Positions 23,798-35,639 of a DNA stretch of 64,000 nucleotides are shown one piece after another (within the stretch, counting starts at the first letter, position 1; each line of letters opens with the position of its first letter). Under the pieces are notes generated by a model, which had not been told where the DNA came from, ran no database searches, and saw only the letters and a list, made by a program, of their open reading frames with translations. The stretch is taken from positions 248,001-312,000 of the forward strand of contig SWDT01000049.1 of the NCBI GenBank assembly GCA_009193035.1, in the 5' to 3' direction. The position numbers and the translations under genes were made by a program. This DNA is from Halicephalobus mephisto. Lineage: Eukaryota > Nematoda > Chromadorea > Rhabditida > Panagrolaimidae.

Positions 23798-24676
23798 AAA
23801 AAATTTTGCTTGTGGCTGAAAAAAATAAAATGATTATTTTCTTGATGAAAATCAAATAAATATATTTTGTGATTTAGAAAGTTCAAACTACAGATTTGTT
23901 TATCCTATTGTTTTGTATTTTTGAGAAAAAAGAAAAAATTTTTGATGTTTTTTCTTCACAAAAATTATCAATGAAGTTGTTTGTATTGATAGCGAGTTAG
24001 GACTTTTGAAAGAAGATTTAGATAGTGTTTAAGAAAGTGGGTGGACAGTGACTGATGGAACACTATCCAAAACTGGTGTTAAAGCAGTTAAATAATTTAG
24101 TTTTCAACAATTTTAGTAACTTTAATGATATCCAAAATTAAGTTTTTTTAAATTTTTCGAAAATTAAGTTTTTTAAATTTTTCGAAAATTAAGTTTTTTA
24201 AAATTTTTCGAAAATTAAATTTTTTTAAATTTTTCGAAAATTAAGTTTTTTTAATTTTTTAAAATTAAATTTTATTTCTTCTAAATTTGTAAAAATCAGA
24301 ATTGGTGGAAGTTTTTAGAATCTTTCAGAATTCTGAAAAGTATTTTAAAATTTTTTTAAATTTATAGAATTTTCTAAAATATGAAATTTTCGGACATTTT
24401 TATTGAAATAATTTTGCAAATATTTATCTACAATGTAATATTTTCAAATATAAATCCCTAGTAACCGTGAAAATAACAAAAACATTATTTAGTAAATATC
24501 GGTAACATCGTGACTTCTAAGAATTCACAAATCCGCCAGGGAATAATGAATGTTGTTCGACTTTTTTAGTCTCAAGGAGAATTGAAACGGAAATTCCGAA
24601 ACTTTTTCGATCTGATAACTTTATTCTGCAATAAAAAAAACCTACAATTATTGTTGAAACAAAAACTATATATAGG
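23798..24676. other. AT-rich intergenic sequence
   Basis: Contains runs of TTTTTCGAAAATTAAGTTTT between about 24130 and 24260. No gene seen. Confidence 0.35.
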
Positions 24677-25009
24677 TTTTCTGAAATCACACATAACTGA
24701 ATGGAATCTCACACGTAAGAGTCTTAAACAACAGGTTTCACATTATTTTATTCTAATTGAGTACAATTGATGACAGGATTGCAATCTAATAGAAGATTGA
24801 TTCTAATTGAGTGTAATCAACGTGTTTGGATCATGTTTGTTTCCAATTAAGAAAGTATTAGTACGTTGATTATACTCGGTTATATTCAATCTTCTGTTGG
24901 ATTGCAATCCTGCCATCGGTTGTACTCAGTTAGAATCAAATAATGTGAAAACCGTAATCAGGAGCTTTTACGTGTAGATTCCATTCAGTTAGGTGTGATT
25001 TCAGAAAAG
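24677..25009. repeat. 333-bp foldback (long inverted repeat) element
   Basis: The left arm begins TTTTCTGAAATCACACATAA and the right arm ends with the complement of TTTTCTGAAATCACACCTAA. The arms pair over about 150 bp each, with scattered mismatches, around a short centre near 24840. Matching internal blocks include ACTGAATGGAATCT, TTTCACATTATTT, GAGTACAA and CAGGATTGCAATC. This is a foldback MITE with no coding capacity. Transcripts would form a long hairpin. Confidence 0.8.
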
Positions 25010-25190
25010 CTGTGTACTAGGAAGATAGTACCTGAAGAGATATCCTGAATACCAAGGACTGTAGAATACTGTAGGGCATGAGAAAGGTTATCAGTTGTCT
25101 TTTGTGAGAGATATATAATTGTTGTCTGTGTCTTATTGTTGAGTAAAGATCAGTGATATTCTTCCTATTTCTATCCTAAAAATTGCAAGA
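25010..25190 (+). repeat. Dispersed element resembling a solo LTR (copy 1)
   Basis: GAAGAGATATCCTGAATACC, TGTAGAATACTGTAGGGCAT and the end TTCCTATTTCTATCC have counterparts in the same order at 35660-36010 (GAAGAGATAACCTGGATATC, GTGGAATATTGTATGTCATG, TTCTATTTTCTATCC). Copies are diverged. LTR origin is a guess from size and context. Confidence 0.35.
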
Positions 25191-26040
25191 GTCCACGAAG
25201 CGGGGACAGCTATCGTAATTCACGTTGTTCAGAGTTCGAAAAAGATGCTAATATTGTAAACAAAAGATTTATATTTCTAACAATTGAAGAATCAGATAAA
25301 AATATCGGAAAATTCACTAAAATTAAAGAACCTCATTCCAGTTCTGTTTAAAGAAGATTTCTACTTTTCCAGAAATCTTCGGGATTGAGGATTCTGTTAG
25401 CAATAAATATATATACGATGTTGATCTTCCAAAAGTCAAAACAAGGGAATTTCGAAAAATAAAGATTACTGTAACAGAATTTATTCCAAAAATAACTTCT
25501 TGCATCTATCAGTACATCGAGAAATGCATTGAAAAGAAACAGAAAGTAGATGTTTATTTATACTGCAATTTCCTGTTTTTCCAGCAAGCGACAATGAAGA
25601 TAAGAAGAGTAGTGTTGTGACTCGATGTACGACGAATAGGGAGAGATGTACTTGAGTCTTTATAGAACGACAAGTCACAGTCTTTCATAGAAAACATATT
25701 ATTAAACAACAAAACGACAATATAGACCTCTTAGGGTTGCAGTGGTCGTGCTAAGACTCCTAATTAGGGAGCGTCACCTCAAGTCTCAATAAGTAGATTT
25801 CACTTCTATTTATTCCCATATCGCACATTCAAAGTTCACAATACTAAAGTTAAACTTCGTGTACCTTTGATCCAACTTATCCGTCGGTGCGTGCGTTGGT
25901 GCGAGCCTTCTGTTCCTAGGACCTTGGGATTCTTCTTATCTAGCTTGTTTTTGGTCAACCGGGCCTCTAATGAGAGATATGCAGAGGACTTCGCTTCTTT
26001 AGCCTACAAGCAGCTTGCGGGTTAGGCTTCTAGCTGCCGG
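25191..26040. other. Intergenic, partly GC-richer, no gene recognised
   Basis: Minus-strand frames at 25323-25505 and 25481-25678 have no family features. From about 25720 the sequence is richer in G/C and runs into the tRNA-like fragment at 26041-26112. It could be the body of a tRNA-derived SINE on the minus strand. Confidence 0.3.
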
Positions 26041-26112
26041 TCTTCGGTCGGGAATCAAATTCGGGTCTCGTGAATTTGAATTCACGTGTACTACCATTGT
26101 ACTATCCGAGGA
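26041..26112 (-). pseudogene. tRNA-derived sequence (degenerate)
   Basis: A 72-bp segment, read on the minus strand, has a TCCTCGG acceptor arm pairing 6 of 7 with CCGAAGA. It has a D arm GTAC-AATGGTA-GTAC with a good A box (TAGTACAATGG) and a B-box-like GAATTTGATTCCC. The anticodon arm (GTGAA..TTCAC) has an abnormal loop size and the T stem does not pair, so it should not be a working tRNA. It resembles Asp/Glu/Gly-type tRNAs. It could be a dead tRNA or the head of a SINE. Confidence 0.45.
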
Positions 26113-26608
26113 CAAGTAGATTTCACTTATGTCATAATATGAAGTCGTCCAAGGACTGCCATTTAGACGAAGATGGATTCTAACAAAATAAAACCAACTT
26201 TTGTTCTGAGACAGAACGAGAATCGAACTTCTTGTTCGAAAATCAATAGCAATTTATGCTAAATTTTGTTTAATTGTAATCATCGTTGATTTGATAAAGA
26301 TTTAAATTTATTCCGAATGTTGTCAAGGAATAGCCGATATTTCATAGTACCCCAAATGAAGTTTCTAAAAATAATATAATGCAGTAATTTTAAATTAATA
26401 TGTACTAACTCTATATACATGAATTTAGAAAATAAAACTTGCTTAAACACAAAGTCCACACGTTACCATACTGTAATTTATTCCAGTCTCTTCCAAATTG
26501 AATACGTAATTTTCTCCTTATATTTTTCAGACATCATTTACTTGGAACAGGTGAATTATAAAAAACATGTTAATGTTTTACCATTTTTAATGTTTATCAG
26601 ACGATCTC

Positions 26609-27697
26609 ATGGCGGACTTTGGGAATTATCTGGAACTATTTCTTTTCTGTATTACTTTGCCTTTGTACTTCCTTGTTATGGTCTGTTTAATCAAGGAATG
26701 CAAAGTGAAGACCGGCCAACAGGCATTTTTTAAGCTCTGTCTCGTCAACGGATTCATTGATATAGTCATATTATGCAACACGAATATCGGGAACGTGATG
26801 CCGAAGGCTTGCATCTTAATGGATTTTTACATTTGGCTCGGATCTCCTTATTTGCATCTTTACCTCATCATCGCCTGGGGCGGTGGAGTCTGTCAAGGCT
26901 TATGTGCTGTAATTATAGGCATCAACAGACTTACAGTCATCGTCTATCCCAATCAAGCTGAAAAGGTAGTAATAAATTTAAAATTAACTGAGTTGATGCA
27001 TGTTTAGATCTGGAGAGACCCGTACATATATTTCTTTTATTTCCTCCAAGTAGTTCCGGGGATTCTTATCGGATCAGTGACTTTATTCGTTACTGTTGTC
27101 TGGGAAACGTATGAAGAATGCTCTCTCGTCGGACGGATAATGGAAGAAAATATAAAACGAATTTACTTCAAAATTGCAGCCGGTTTTTTATTTTCGGTTG
27201 CAATTGTTCTTATTACAATTTATGGGACAATTTTTCACAATATTAGGAAAAGTCACAAACAGCAGACGTTTGTAAGTCATGAGCACATAAGTTGCTTTTT
27301 AATTTTAAATTTCAGTCTTCTATTTCAACAAACAAAAAAGTAGAAGTTCTGCAAAACAAGAGGGAATCTCGATTATTAATGATATCGGTCGTTATTTGTG
27401 TCGTCCAACTATTCCTTACAGTATATATCATCATTAGAGAGATTTTCGATATAGATCAAAATTACATCGGGTTAAATCTTGCCATGTACGTTTTAAAATT
27501 TATTTATTTAAATAATAATGTTTTTCAGGGATCTTTGTACAAGTATCAATCCTTATTTATTGTTAATCTTCAGTAACGCCATCAGAAACCAGGCTAAAAC
27601 ACTTTTGGGAATCCAGTGGACAAATCCTAAGAACGTCAATATTACAATGCAAGTTTCTAAATCTTTCTTTGGTTCTCAAGTAAAAGTCATAGCATAA
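26609..27697 (+). CDS. srv-like chemoreceptor 1 (four exons)
   Basis: Exons 26609-26965, 27008-27271, 27316-27485 and 27529-27697 give 319 residues. The product is a seven-transmembrane nematode chemoreceptor, predicted to be G-protein coupled in sensory cilia. Visible features: MADFGNYLELFLF at the start, KTGQQAFFKLCLVNGFIDI in TM2, WLGSPYLHLYLIIAWGGGVC across TM3, NRLTVIVYP as the DRY-like end of TM3, a conserved ECSLVG loop, TIFHNIRK after TM5, LLMISVVICVVQLF in TM6 and SINPYLLLIFSNAIRN in TM7. The last resembles the NPYLLL..S...R ending typical of srv receptors. The ATG lies just after an AG-ending pyrimidine-poor site, so SL trans-splicing is possible. First of three tandem paralogues; no disruptions. 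The subfamily name is inference. Confidence 0.85.
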
Positions 27698-27702
27698 ATA
27701 AA
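27697..27702 (+). terminator. Poly(A) signal overlapping the stop codon
   Basis: AATAAA begins inside the TAA stop of receptor 1 (GCATAAATAAATC). It would imply a very short 3' UTR. No downstream alternative hexamer is as close. Confidence 0.35.
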
Positions 27703-28496
27703 TCACAGTATCCCAGTGAAAATTGAACTCTAAAAACGGTTGTTTTAAAAAATTGAACTTTAACATTACAAAAGTGCCCGAATTGAATTGAAACTTGTAG
27801 AATGAATAGTGGTCAGTTAATGTATAAATTTAAATCCGTTTCTCAATTAATCCAATGGTATATGCCACATGAAGTTCGTCCAATTTCTTTATCGACACAT
27901 TTTCCATACGGTATATGTTGGTAGATGAATTGTGAAATAAACGTAATTATATAATGATTAATCATTACTATTCATTTTACAAATTGTCGACTTAATCTGA
28001 GCAGCTTGATAATTCTGATTTGTCAAACTGTTCGATCCTCACAGATAACCACTTTTACGTTAATGAATGAACATAATGTACTGGATAAACTCACAAATCT
28101 GACTTTACACACTGGAAAATGTTATTTATTATTGTCTCCAACAAGACAACTGCCGCTTCACACTAAAGAAAGTTATTCAATCAACAGTAATAATTAAATA
28201 ATCAAAACTAAAAAATTCGAATTTTGACTCAAAATTTAAAAATCAAAGAGTTCCAATTTTGAAACTACATTATTGTTCCTAATAGAATAAAATTTTTATT
28301 TTTGCATCTTTATAACTGGAAGAAATAAAGTTTTTTAAAGATTAAATCCGCTTAATTTAATTGCCCATAACACATTTACTTACCTTGTTGCTATACTTTT
28401 CCGTTAGGCTATTTTCTTTAGGTCAATTACTCCCAAAAATCATATGTAACTTCCTTTAAGTCACACACGCCATTTCTATGATTATACTACGTGATT
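27703..28496. other. Intergenic spacer between receptors 1 and 2
   Basis: AT-rich. Should contain the promoter of receptor 2. No recognised motif, and a 63-codon plus frame (28006-28197) lacks family features. Confidence 0.35.
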
Positions 28497-29586
28497 ATGG
28501 CGGACTTTGGGAATTATCTGGAACTACTTTTTTTCTGCATCACGTTGCCTTTGTACTTCCTTGTTATGATCTGTTTAATCAAGGAATGCAAAGTGAAGAC
28601 TGGTCAACAGGCGTTTTTTAAACTCTGTCTCGTCAACGGATTCATTGATATAACTATATTGTGCAACACCAACTTTGGAAACGTGATGCCGAAGGCTTGT
28701 ATGTTAACGAGCTTCTATCTCTGGCTCGGATCTCCTTATTTGCATCTTTATCTCATCATCGTCTGGGGCGGTGGAGTCTGTCAAGGCTTATGCACCATAA
28801 TTATTGCTTTCAACAGATTGACAGTCATTGCTTATCCTGCCTATGTCGATCAAGTATGAGTTATTCCACAACTAACCAACTTAACTTATTTTTTCAGATC
28901 TGGAGAAACCCATATTTGTATATTTTCTACTGTATCCAAGCAGTCCCGGGGATTCTGATTGGATCAGTAACTTTATTCGTTACCGTAATCTGGGATGAAC
29001 GGGATGGATGCTCTCTTGTTGGATTGATCATACAACAAAATGTGACAAGGGTGTATCTCAAAATCGCAGCTGTTTTTCTATTTACAACTGCGATTATTCT
29101 TATAATAATTTACGGCACAATTTTCCACAAAATTAGGAAAATGCAGAAGCAAAGTACACTTGTAAGCTATTCACATTTTTTTAAAATTAAGTTTAAAATT
29201 TCAGTATCCTAAAACAAGTAATAAAAAAATTGGAATTCTTCAAAACCAGAGGGAATTTCGATTGTTAATGATGTCGTTGGTTATTTGTGCTGTACAATTA
29301 CTGTTTACTTTATACATAATCATCAGGGAAGTCCTCAATATAGACAAGAATTACGTCGGATTAAATTTCGCCATGTAAGTTTTAAAATTTATTTATTTCA
29401 ATAATAATATTTTTCAGGGATCTTTGCACAAGTATCAATCCTTATTTATTGTTAATCTTCAGTAACGCCATCAGAAACCGAGCTAAAACACTTCTTGGAT
29501 TACAACCGGCAGAATCTAAAAATGGTATGATAACCGTGCAGGTTACTAGGTCCGTCGTTCGTCCTCAGATTCCAGTTTCAAAATAA
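28497..29586 (+). CDS. srv-like chemoreceptor 2 (four exons)
   Basis: Exons 28497-28853, 28898-29161, 29205-29374 and 29418-29586 again encode 319 residues, with exon lengths identical to receptor 1 (357, 264, 170, 169). The protein is closest to receptor 1: the first 60 residues are nearly the same, and the TM3 WGGGVCQGLC and TM7 SINPYLLLIFSNAIRN blocks are retained. This indicates a recent tandem duplication. Differences cluster in the loops (DERDGCSLVG, PKTSNKKIGILQN) and in the C-terminal tail. The ATG at 28497 (MADFGNY) is the homologue of the receptor 1 start. All introns are GT-AG. Predicted function is a ciliary chemoreceptor; the ligand is unknown. Confidence 0.85.
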
Positions 29587-32332
29587 GTATACTACAGTAT
29601 CCTCAGGGAAAACCCGAATTTAAACTTTCTTCATTTACTTCATACTTGACTGCTTTTGATAATCATAACCTCAGGTAACTTTTTTATTTTATGTATGATC
29701 GATAAATATTATAAAAAATAAAAATTATTTTTCATAATATAAAGGAACATCTTTTAAAAATGAATTAGATAAATTTCGGAACAATTCTTTAAAAGTCAGG
29801 AATCGAAAAAATTTTATATTTGATACATCTTTGGTAGAAGGACATAACCTTATTCTATTTTCTGAATTGTATTTTCGAAAGTCTTTTTTTAAGTTAATGT
29901 AGTAAATTTTGATAACATTTGTAGTCATGGGACCCTTACATTGGAGGTATATCCCAATTCCAATGGTTGTGATATAGCAATGTTAAATAAATTAAATTAA
30001 TATTGAATTTAGCACTTTATCTCGAGATCAGCAATATTCAATTACTAATATTAAATTTATACCTGGTCGCTAGATGCAATTTTTAATCTTTTTCGTTTGG
30101 TCTTTAATGACGTACAAATTTTGTTGACATATGAAGTAAATTTTTTGAAGTAATATGTACATTTATGAAAAATTCTCTTAGATTATGAAATTTACAATTT
30201 GTTTAAACAAATTTCAATTGCTCTTAATTTTCACTGACACTGGATAGACTGTATCATTTAGTGCAACATTTCGTAAATTTCGAAATTTAAAATAAATAGC
30301 TTTGACTTTTGAATAAACTTTACTCTTCAGTATTTTGCTTAGTTAATATAAACTGAAAAATATTATATGTTCTGTCAAAAAACAATTTTTTACAATTGAG
30401 AACTTATGAAATTGGTCCTTATTGTCTTATTAGTACTCAATATTTAATTTTAATAAGTAATTTTAATAACCAGGTGTCTTTGTCAGACAAATTATTTATA
30501 TCGGAATCATTGTATATTGTAAAAATGTTATCCTAAAAGCTACAACTAATTTACAATCAGGCTAAAGTAAGAATTTTGTTCCTAAAGAATAGTTCGTCAT
30601 TAATTTTGAGTGATATGTCAGATAAAGGTTTCGAACGATTTCTTTCATTGCCTAATGCTTCATAATAATAGATTATGAAATCTACAAGTTTTATTTCAGT
30701 TCGAGAGCGATTTAAATATTGCTCAGTCACCACAAGGAGAGAATTATTATTAAATTATTTCATACTGTATCCAATCCTTTAGAAATGGCTAAAGTAGATG
30801 TAAAAGTCGAACTCATCAGTGATATAGATGGTCTTAAGCTGTTACTTCGGTACTCTGATGGTCGGTATACTACTTTAGAGAAGTTCTGAGTTATGATTGA
30901 GTTGATAAAGTTAACATCCAGGCAATACAAATCATTTCTTCTTTCCTAAAAATGGATTAATGGTTGATTTCTTGTATGAGATTCCAGCGAAAACGATCTA
31001 GAGCATATAATTGTGCTTTCACTCTTGAACCTTGGAAACCAAACAGAAGTGTCTCTAGCAGTATGACTAATCGAAAAATAGGCAGTTTATATTCTTGCCC
31101 TTTTACAGTGATACATTACAAATCTGTGGGTACTGAATGTAAGATATTAGTTGCTGAAAATGTTATATAGGAATAACTAATCCCTTAACAATGATAAATT
31201 ATACAATTTCATCATCTACGAAAAAGTGGAATTAATATCTTAATTGCTAAACCATGGGAATAAACCATATCCGTTTAGACAAGAAATATTCACTATTTAA
31301 AATAACTTGTACTGACTAATTGATGTGAATTAGAAGAACTGGATGATATACCGTTAACTGACTAACAGTATTGACCTTTATAGCCTTTGGTAAAACAAGA
31401 GAGTTCTGATTAATGCGTAAGATTCAAATTGGTAGGGTAGGCATAAAGAATGGAAGTAAATCCCCAATGGCCTTAAAAGAATTACGTTCTGCCCACTCAG
31501 CCGACGTTTTCAAAAGTGCAGGAAAGTCAGTCTTTTACTTTAACCGTAACCTGATCGATCTGAATCCAGCTTTGTGTGGACGAGGACCCTTCTTTTATCT
31601 TGTCTATAATCGATGTATGAATAAAGCACATGTTGAAATAGTTTAGACAGTAGAATCCTACAGTCCTCTGTTGGATTATAAAATCCAAAAGATCTGCCCA
31701 CCACATACCGTAACATTCCCCTTTTATCGCAGCAGTACTGTTTTCTCGTGGAAATCGTTTGTGTTCTTTGATTTTTTGCATTCGAAATTTCTCTAGACCA
31801 TCTATCACTAACATTGCGTATAAAGATTTGTTTTTAATAAGATGGCGAAACATATTCGGCAATGATGACACAATGGAATTGTCTGCTTAAAAAACAGAAT
31901 GTCGAAATAAAGATTAATTTAGTCGGTTATAAATTTTAAATTGAAATTTTTTTGTTTAAAAAACACAGGTCTTACTAAAAACATCTGTTATCTTGAAAAA
32001 TCACGTTCCAACGAAAATTTTATTAAAATATTTCGAATTAATCTCGAATGTTTTGAAAGTAGAAATACTCCCACTTTGTAGACTTTAACGAACAGCTTTG
32101 ATTGTAACGAAATTTATCATATTTTATTTGACGCAACGTTTTTAAAATTAAAAATAATAAAGCACTTTATTTAATTACAATTCTTTTTAAATGACGCTGT
32201 CTACAATTTATGCTTTCAGTTAGTCCAAGGTCCATTTTCCTTTGTGGTTCTTCAAAGTTATATATCTAGAAAAATTAAAGTGAATTAGTTGGTTTCAGTA
32301 TTTTGCAATTTCTATGATTGTACAGTATTTTG
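29587..32332. other. 2.7-kb spacer between receptors 2 and 3
   Basis: AT-rich, without an intact gene. A coding-like but broken segment is listed at 31424-31871. Short plus frames at 30964-31170 and 31413-31646 have no recognisable family. No tandem repeats are prominent. Confidence 0.35.
31424..31871 (-). pseudogene. Frame-disrupted coding-like segment of unknown family
   Basis: A minus frame of 114 codons (31871-31527) contains VIDGLEKFRMQKIKEHK and WWADLLDFIIQQ and ends at a TGA. The +1 frame continues through FPALLKTSAEWAERNSFKAI to a stop at 31424. Residue composition looks protein-like and less AT-biased than the flanks. I do not recognise the family; a degraded mobile-element protein is one possibility. 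Confidence 0.25.
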
Positions 32333-33614
32333 ATGACAGAAATTGCGTATTATCTCGAGTTATTTTTTTTCTTTATTACAATACCTCTCTATATTTTCGT
32401 TATGATTTGTTTATTCAAAGAATGGAACACCAAAACGAATCAAGAACCGTTTTTCAAACTCTGTTTCATCAACGGAATCATCGACATAGTTATATTATTA
32501 AACAACAATATCGGGAACGTGATGCCGAAGGCTTGTATGTTGACGGATCTCTTCACGTGGCTCGGATCTCCTTATTTGCACTTTTACTTCCTCGTTGCCT
32601 GGGGCGGCGGAGTCTGCCAAGGCTTCTGTGTCATGATTATAGCTTTCAACAGATTAACAATCATTGCTTACCGTAACAAAAGTCAAAAAGTACTCATTTT
32701 TTATAAACATTAGGGATCAATGATTTTGTAAACTTTTCCGACATGAACTTTCAGAATTTTGCAAAAACTTTGGATACAAAAGTTTCAATTGAACTCTAAA
32801 AAGTTGCTTTATGATTCTAGAAAAATAAAAAACCTTTCGTGAAATTCTAAAGTTTTTTATTTTTCATTGAATATTGAAAGCTTTGAAAAATTGTAGCAAT
32901 TTTGAAATCTATTGAATTAACTTATTTTTTCAGATATGGAGAAATCCGTATATATATTTTTTTTACTTTCTTCAAACAGTTCCGGGGATTCTGGCCGGAT
33001 CAGCAACTTTGTTCGTTACCGTAATCTGGGATAAACGAGACGAATGTTCCATTGTTGGAATAATCGAACAAGGTGTTACAAGGGTGTATTTCAAAATCGC
33101 TGCTGTTTTTTTGTTTTCTACCGCAGCTGTTCTTATTGTAATTTACAGTACAATTTTCTTCAAAATTAGGAAAATTCATAAAAAACACATGTTGGCAAGT
33201 CGTTATTATGTGATTTTTTACATTTTAAATTTCAGTTTTCTGTTACAAATAATAGAAAAATTGAAGCTTTACAAATGCGGAGGGAATTCCGATTGTTGAT
33301 AATGTCGACGATTATTTGTGTCGTCCAACTGTTGTATACTGTATATATCGTCATCAGAGAAGTCTTCAGCATAGACAAAAATTACATCGGAGTGAATATT
33401 TTCATGTAAGTTTTAAAATTTATTTATTTCGATAATAGTAATTTTCAGGGACCTTTGTACTAGTGTAAATCCGTATTTATTGTTGGTCTTCAGCAACGCC
33501 ATCAGAGACCAGGCTAAAGCACTTCTCGGGATCAAACCTAGTAATGTTAACGATGTCAATATGACAGTACAAGTTACCATGTCCCGCATTACCACTCAGA
33601 TTAGAATTTCATAG
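32333..33614 (+). CDS. srv-like chemoreceptor 3 (four exons, GC-AG intron)
   Basis: Exons 32333-32689, 32934-33194, 33236-33405 and 33449-33614 give 317 residues. It is the most diverged of the three paralogues but has the same structure: MTEIAYYLELFFF start, WLGSPYLHFYFLVAWGGGVC, NRLTIIAYR at the end of TM3, ECSIVG loop, and SVNPYLLLVFSNAIRD in TM7. The second intron begins GCAAGT where the paralogues have GTAAGT or GTAAGC, so it is a GC-AG intron. The first intron (244 bp) is longer than in the sisters (about 43 bp). A GGTTTCAG site 35 bp before the ATG could be an SL trans-splice acceptor. No disruption was found, so it is probably functional. Confidence 0.82.
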
Positions 33615-34221
33615 TTTTTAGTTACAGTATCTTGAAGAAAAATAAGTTTCAAATGCTTTTGACTCAATATACGTAAACTGATTTAGGAAATTACTTTTTT
33701 GAGTTTAAACAACTTTCGTTACTGTGTTCACAATAAGAAAAATATTGAAAAAATAAATATACTTTTCAGAACTTGCGGAAATATTTTTAAAAAATAAATA
33801 ATTTTCAAATTTTGATTTTGTAAAATTTAACTTTAGATATATAAATTTACTTAAATTTTCTCCGAAATTGATTTAATTTTACAATTTTTAACATTCAAAA
33901 AAATAAAAAAGTCATAAATTTTAAAAATTATAAAAAATTAGTATTTTTCAATTTTAAAAATTCCAAATTTGCAGTTTTTAAAATACTGTAATTTTTAACA
34001 AGTGTACGAAATTTTAAATTTTTTAAATTTGTTTAATTTAGTGAACGAATTATGATTAAAGTTCGTTTATTTTCGATTAAACCAAATTTGGGTGTTTTAA
34101 ACCAAAAATATAAACACGATATACATTTAGTGATAACATTTAAAAATTATATAAATTTCAAAAACAACAAAACGATTGTTATTAAATGTTATTTTTGACG
34201 TATTTTCTGTTATTTTGAACA

Positions 34222-34587
34222 TATAAAAAAGTCAACTTTTGGTACAGTAAAAAATCCAAATCATCATTATTATTTTTAATTTTCGTTATAAATATTAAAT
34301 ATTTACAAAAAAAAGCGGATGTTACATTTCGCAATTGTTAAGAAACCAAAAGTTACTTTTTTTGTGTAAAGTTGACTCTTTTTTGTCAATTAATTACAGT
34401 ATATAAAAGTCAACTTTTGGTACAGTATATAAAAGTTAACTTTTGGTACAGTAAAAAATGCAAATCATCATTATTATTTTAAATTTTAGTTATAAATATT
34501 AAATATTTACAAAAAATGTGACAAATGTTACTTTTTTGTCACATTTCGCAATTGTTACTAAATCAAAAGTTTCTTTTTTTTGTGTAA
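34222..34587 (-). repeat. Family A element, two tandem copies in reverse orientation
   Basis: Each unit starts near AACTTTTGGTACAGTAAAAA and ends near CAAAAGTTACTTTTTTTGTG. In between are AAATCATCATTATTATTTTT and GTTACATTTCGCAATTGTTA. These are the reverse complements of the 590-749 and 52909-53079 copies. The junction (34371-34440) carries extra copies of TATAAAAGTCAACTTTTGGT. Confidence 0.6.
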
Positions 34588-35639
34588 AATAATGATTCAT
34601 TTTTCTTTGTCTTTCTAGTACCGTAATCTTAGATGATTTCGACACACGAATCTAAAAAAATCGGCATTTTTCAATTTAAAAAACTCCAAATTTTTACTTT
34701 TTAAAATACTGTAATTTTTAACAAAATAAATGTATTTAATTTTTAAAATTGAACAAATTTAAAAAATTCGAATTTTTTGAAAAAAATAATTTTAGTTTTT
34801 TTTTGAATTGTTCAAATTTTGTTTTTTTCCCACAACGATTTTTTAGAATAAAAACAAAACTAACATCATTCTTTTTTATCCTCCCCCGGCATCGGAGCCT
34901 CATGTTTACTTTTTGAATTTGGTTGTTTTTGAAAAACCAAATCTGATTTCAATTTTTGTTTGAACATTTCTCACAACCATTTTATACAAAAAAAAGTTGT
35001 ACGAATTTCGATATTAAAAATTTTTTTTGAATTGAAATTTCCAAAGTCACAAGGGTGTTTTTATTGTTGTCCAAATTTCGTGTTCTTTATAGTCGTTTTC
35101 GGAAAACTAAAATTGCATCATACGGTTATAAAAGTAAAAATTGACTTTTTTATAACGTTGTCTAGACGTGAATTTTTACACTTTTCTAAAAAATTAAAAA
35201 TTGAAATTTTCCAAATTTGTTTTAAAAATTTTCGAGATTTTTGAACACTCAAATTCTATGGAATTTTGGGAGATAAAAAAATTCTTTGAATTTATATAAC
35301 ATTTCAGAGTTTTTTAATCTAGAAATAATCTTAGAATTTTAAATAATTTCACAAATTTCCATGTGGTTTTGAATATTGTTAGATCGTAGTTAGGGATTTC
35401 TGATCCGCGTGTAGATGAGAAATATGTAAAACAACTTTATGAGACCAAAAGCACGAGATAAATCACAACTCTTACAAAATTACTGTCTAGTCTTAAAATT
35501 GCTCCCAACCTGCAATCGTATGTCTTCCATTGGTCCTCAGGGTATTTCCCTTTGGGACCAACGCTGTGTGGCTTCCACTCAAATAGATTGTGCGCAATCT
35601 AAAAAATATAATTTTTTAAGATATTGGATATTTTTAAGT

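Noticed and set aside
26419..26733. Plus-strand 104-codon frame overlapping receptor 1
   Set aside because: It is in a different frame from the receptor, whose homology with two paralogues fixes the correct frame and start at 26609.
34960..35244. Plus-strand 94-codon frame
   Set aside because: Low-complexity Phe/Lys/Ile sequence overlapping a dispersed repeat; no splice or start support.
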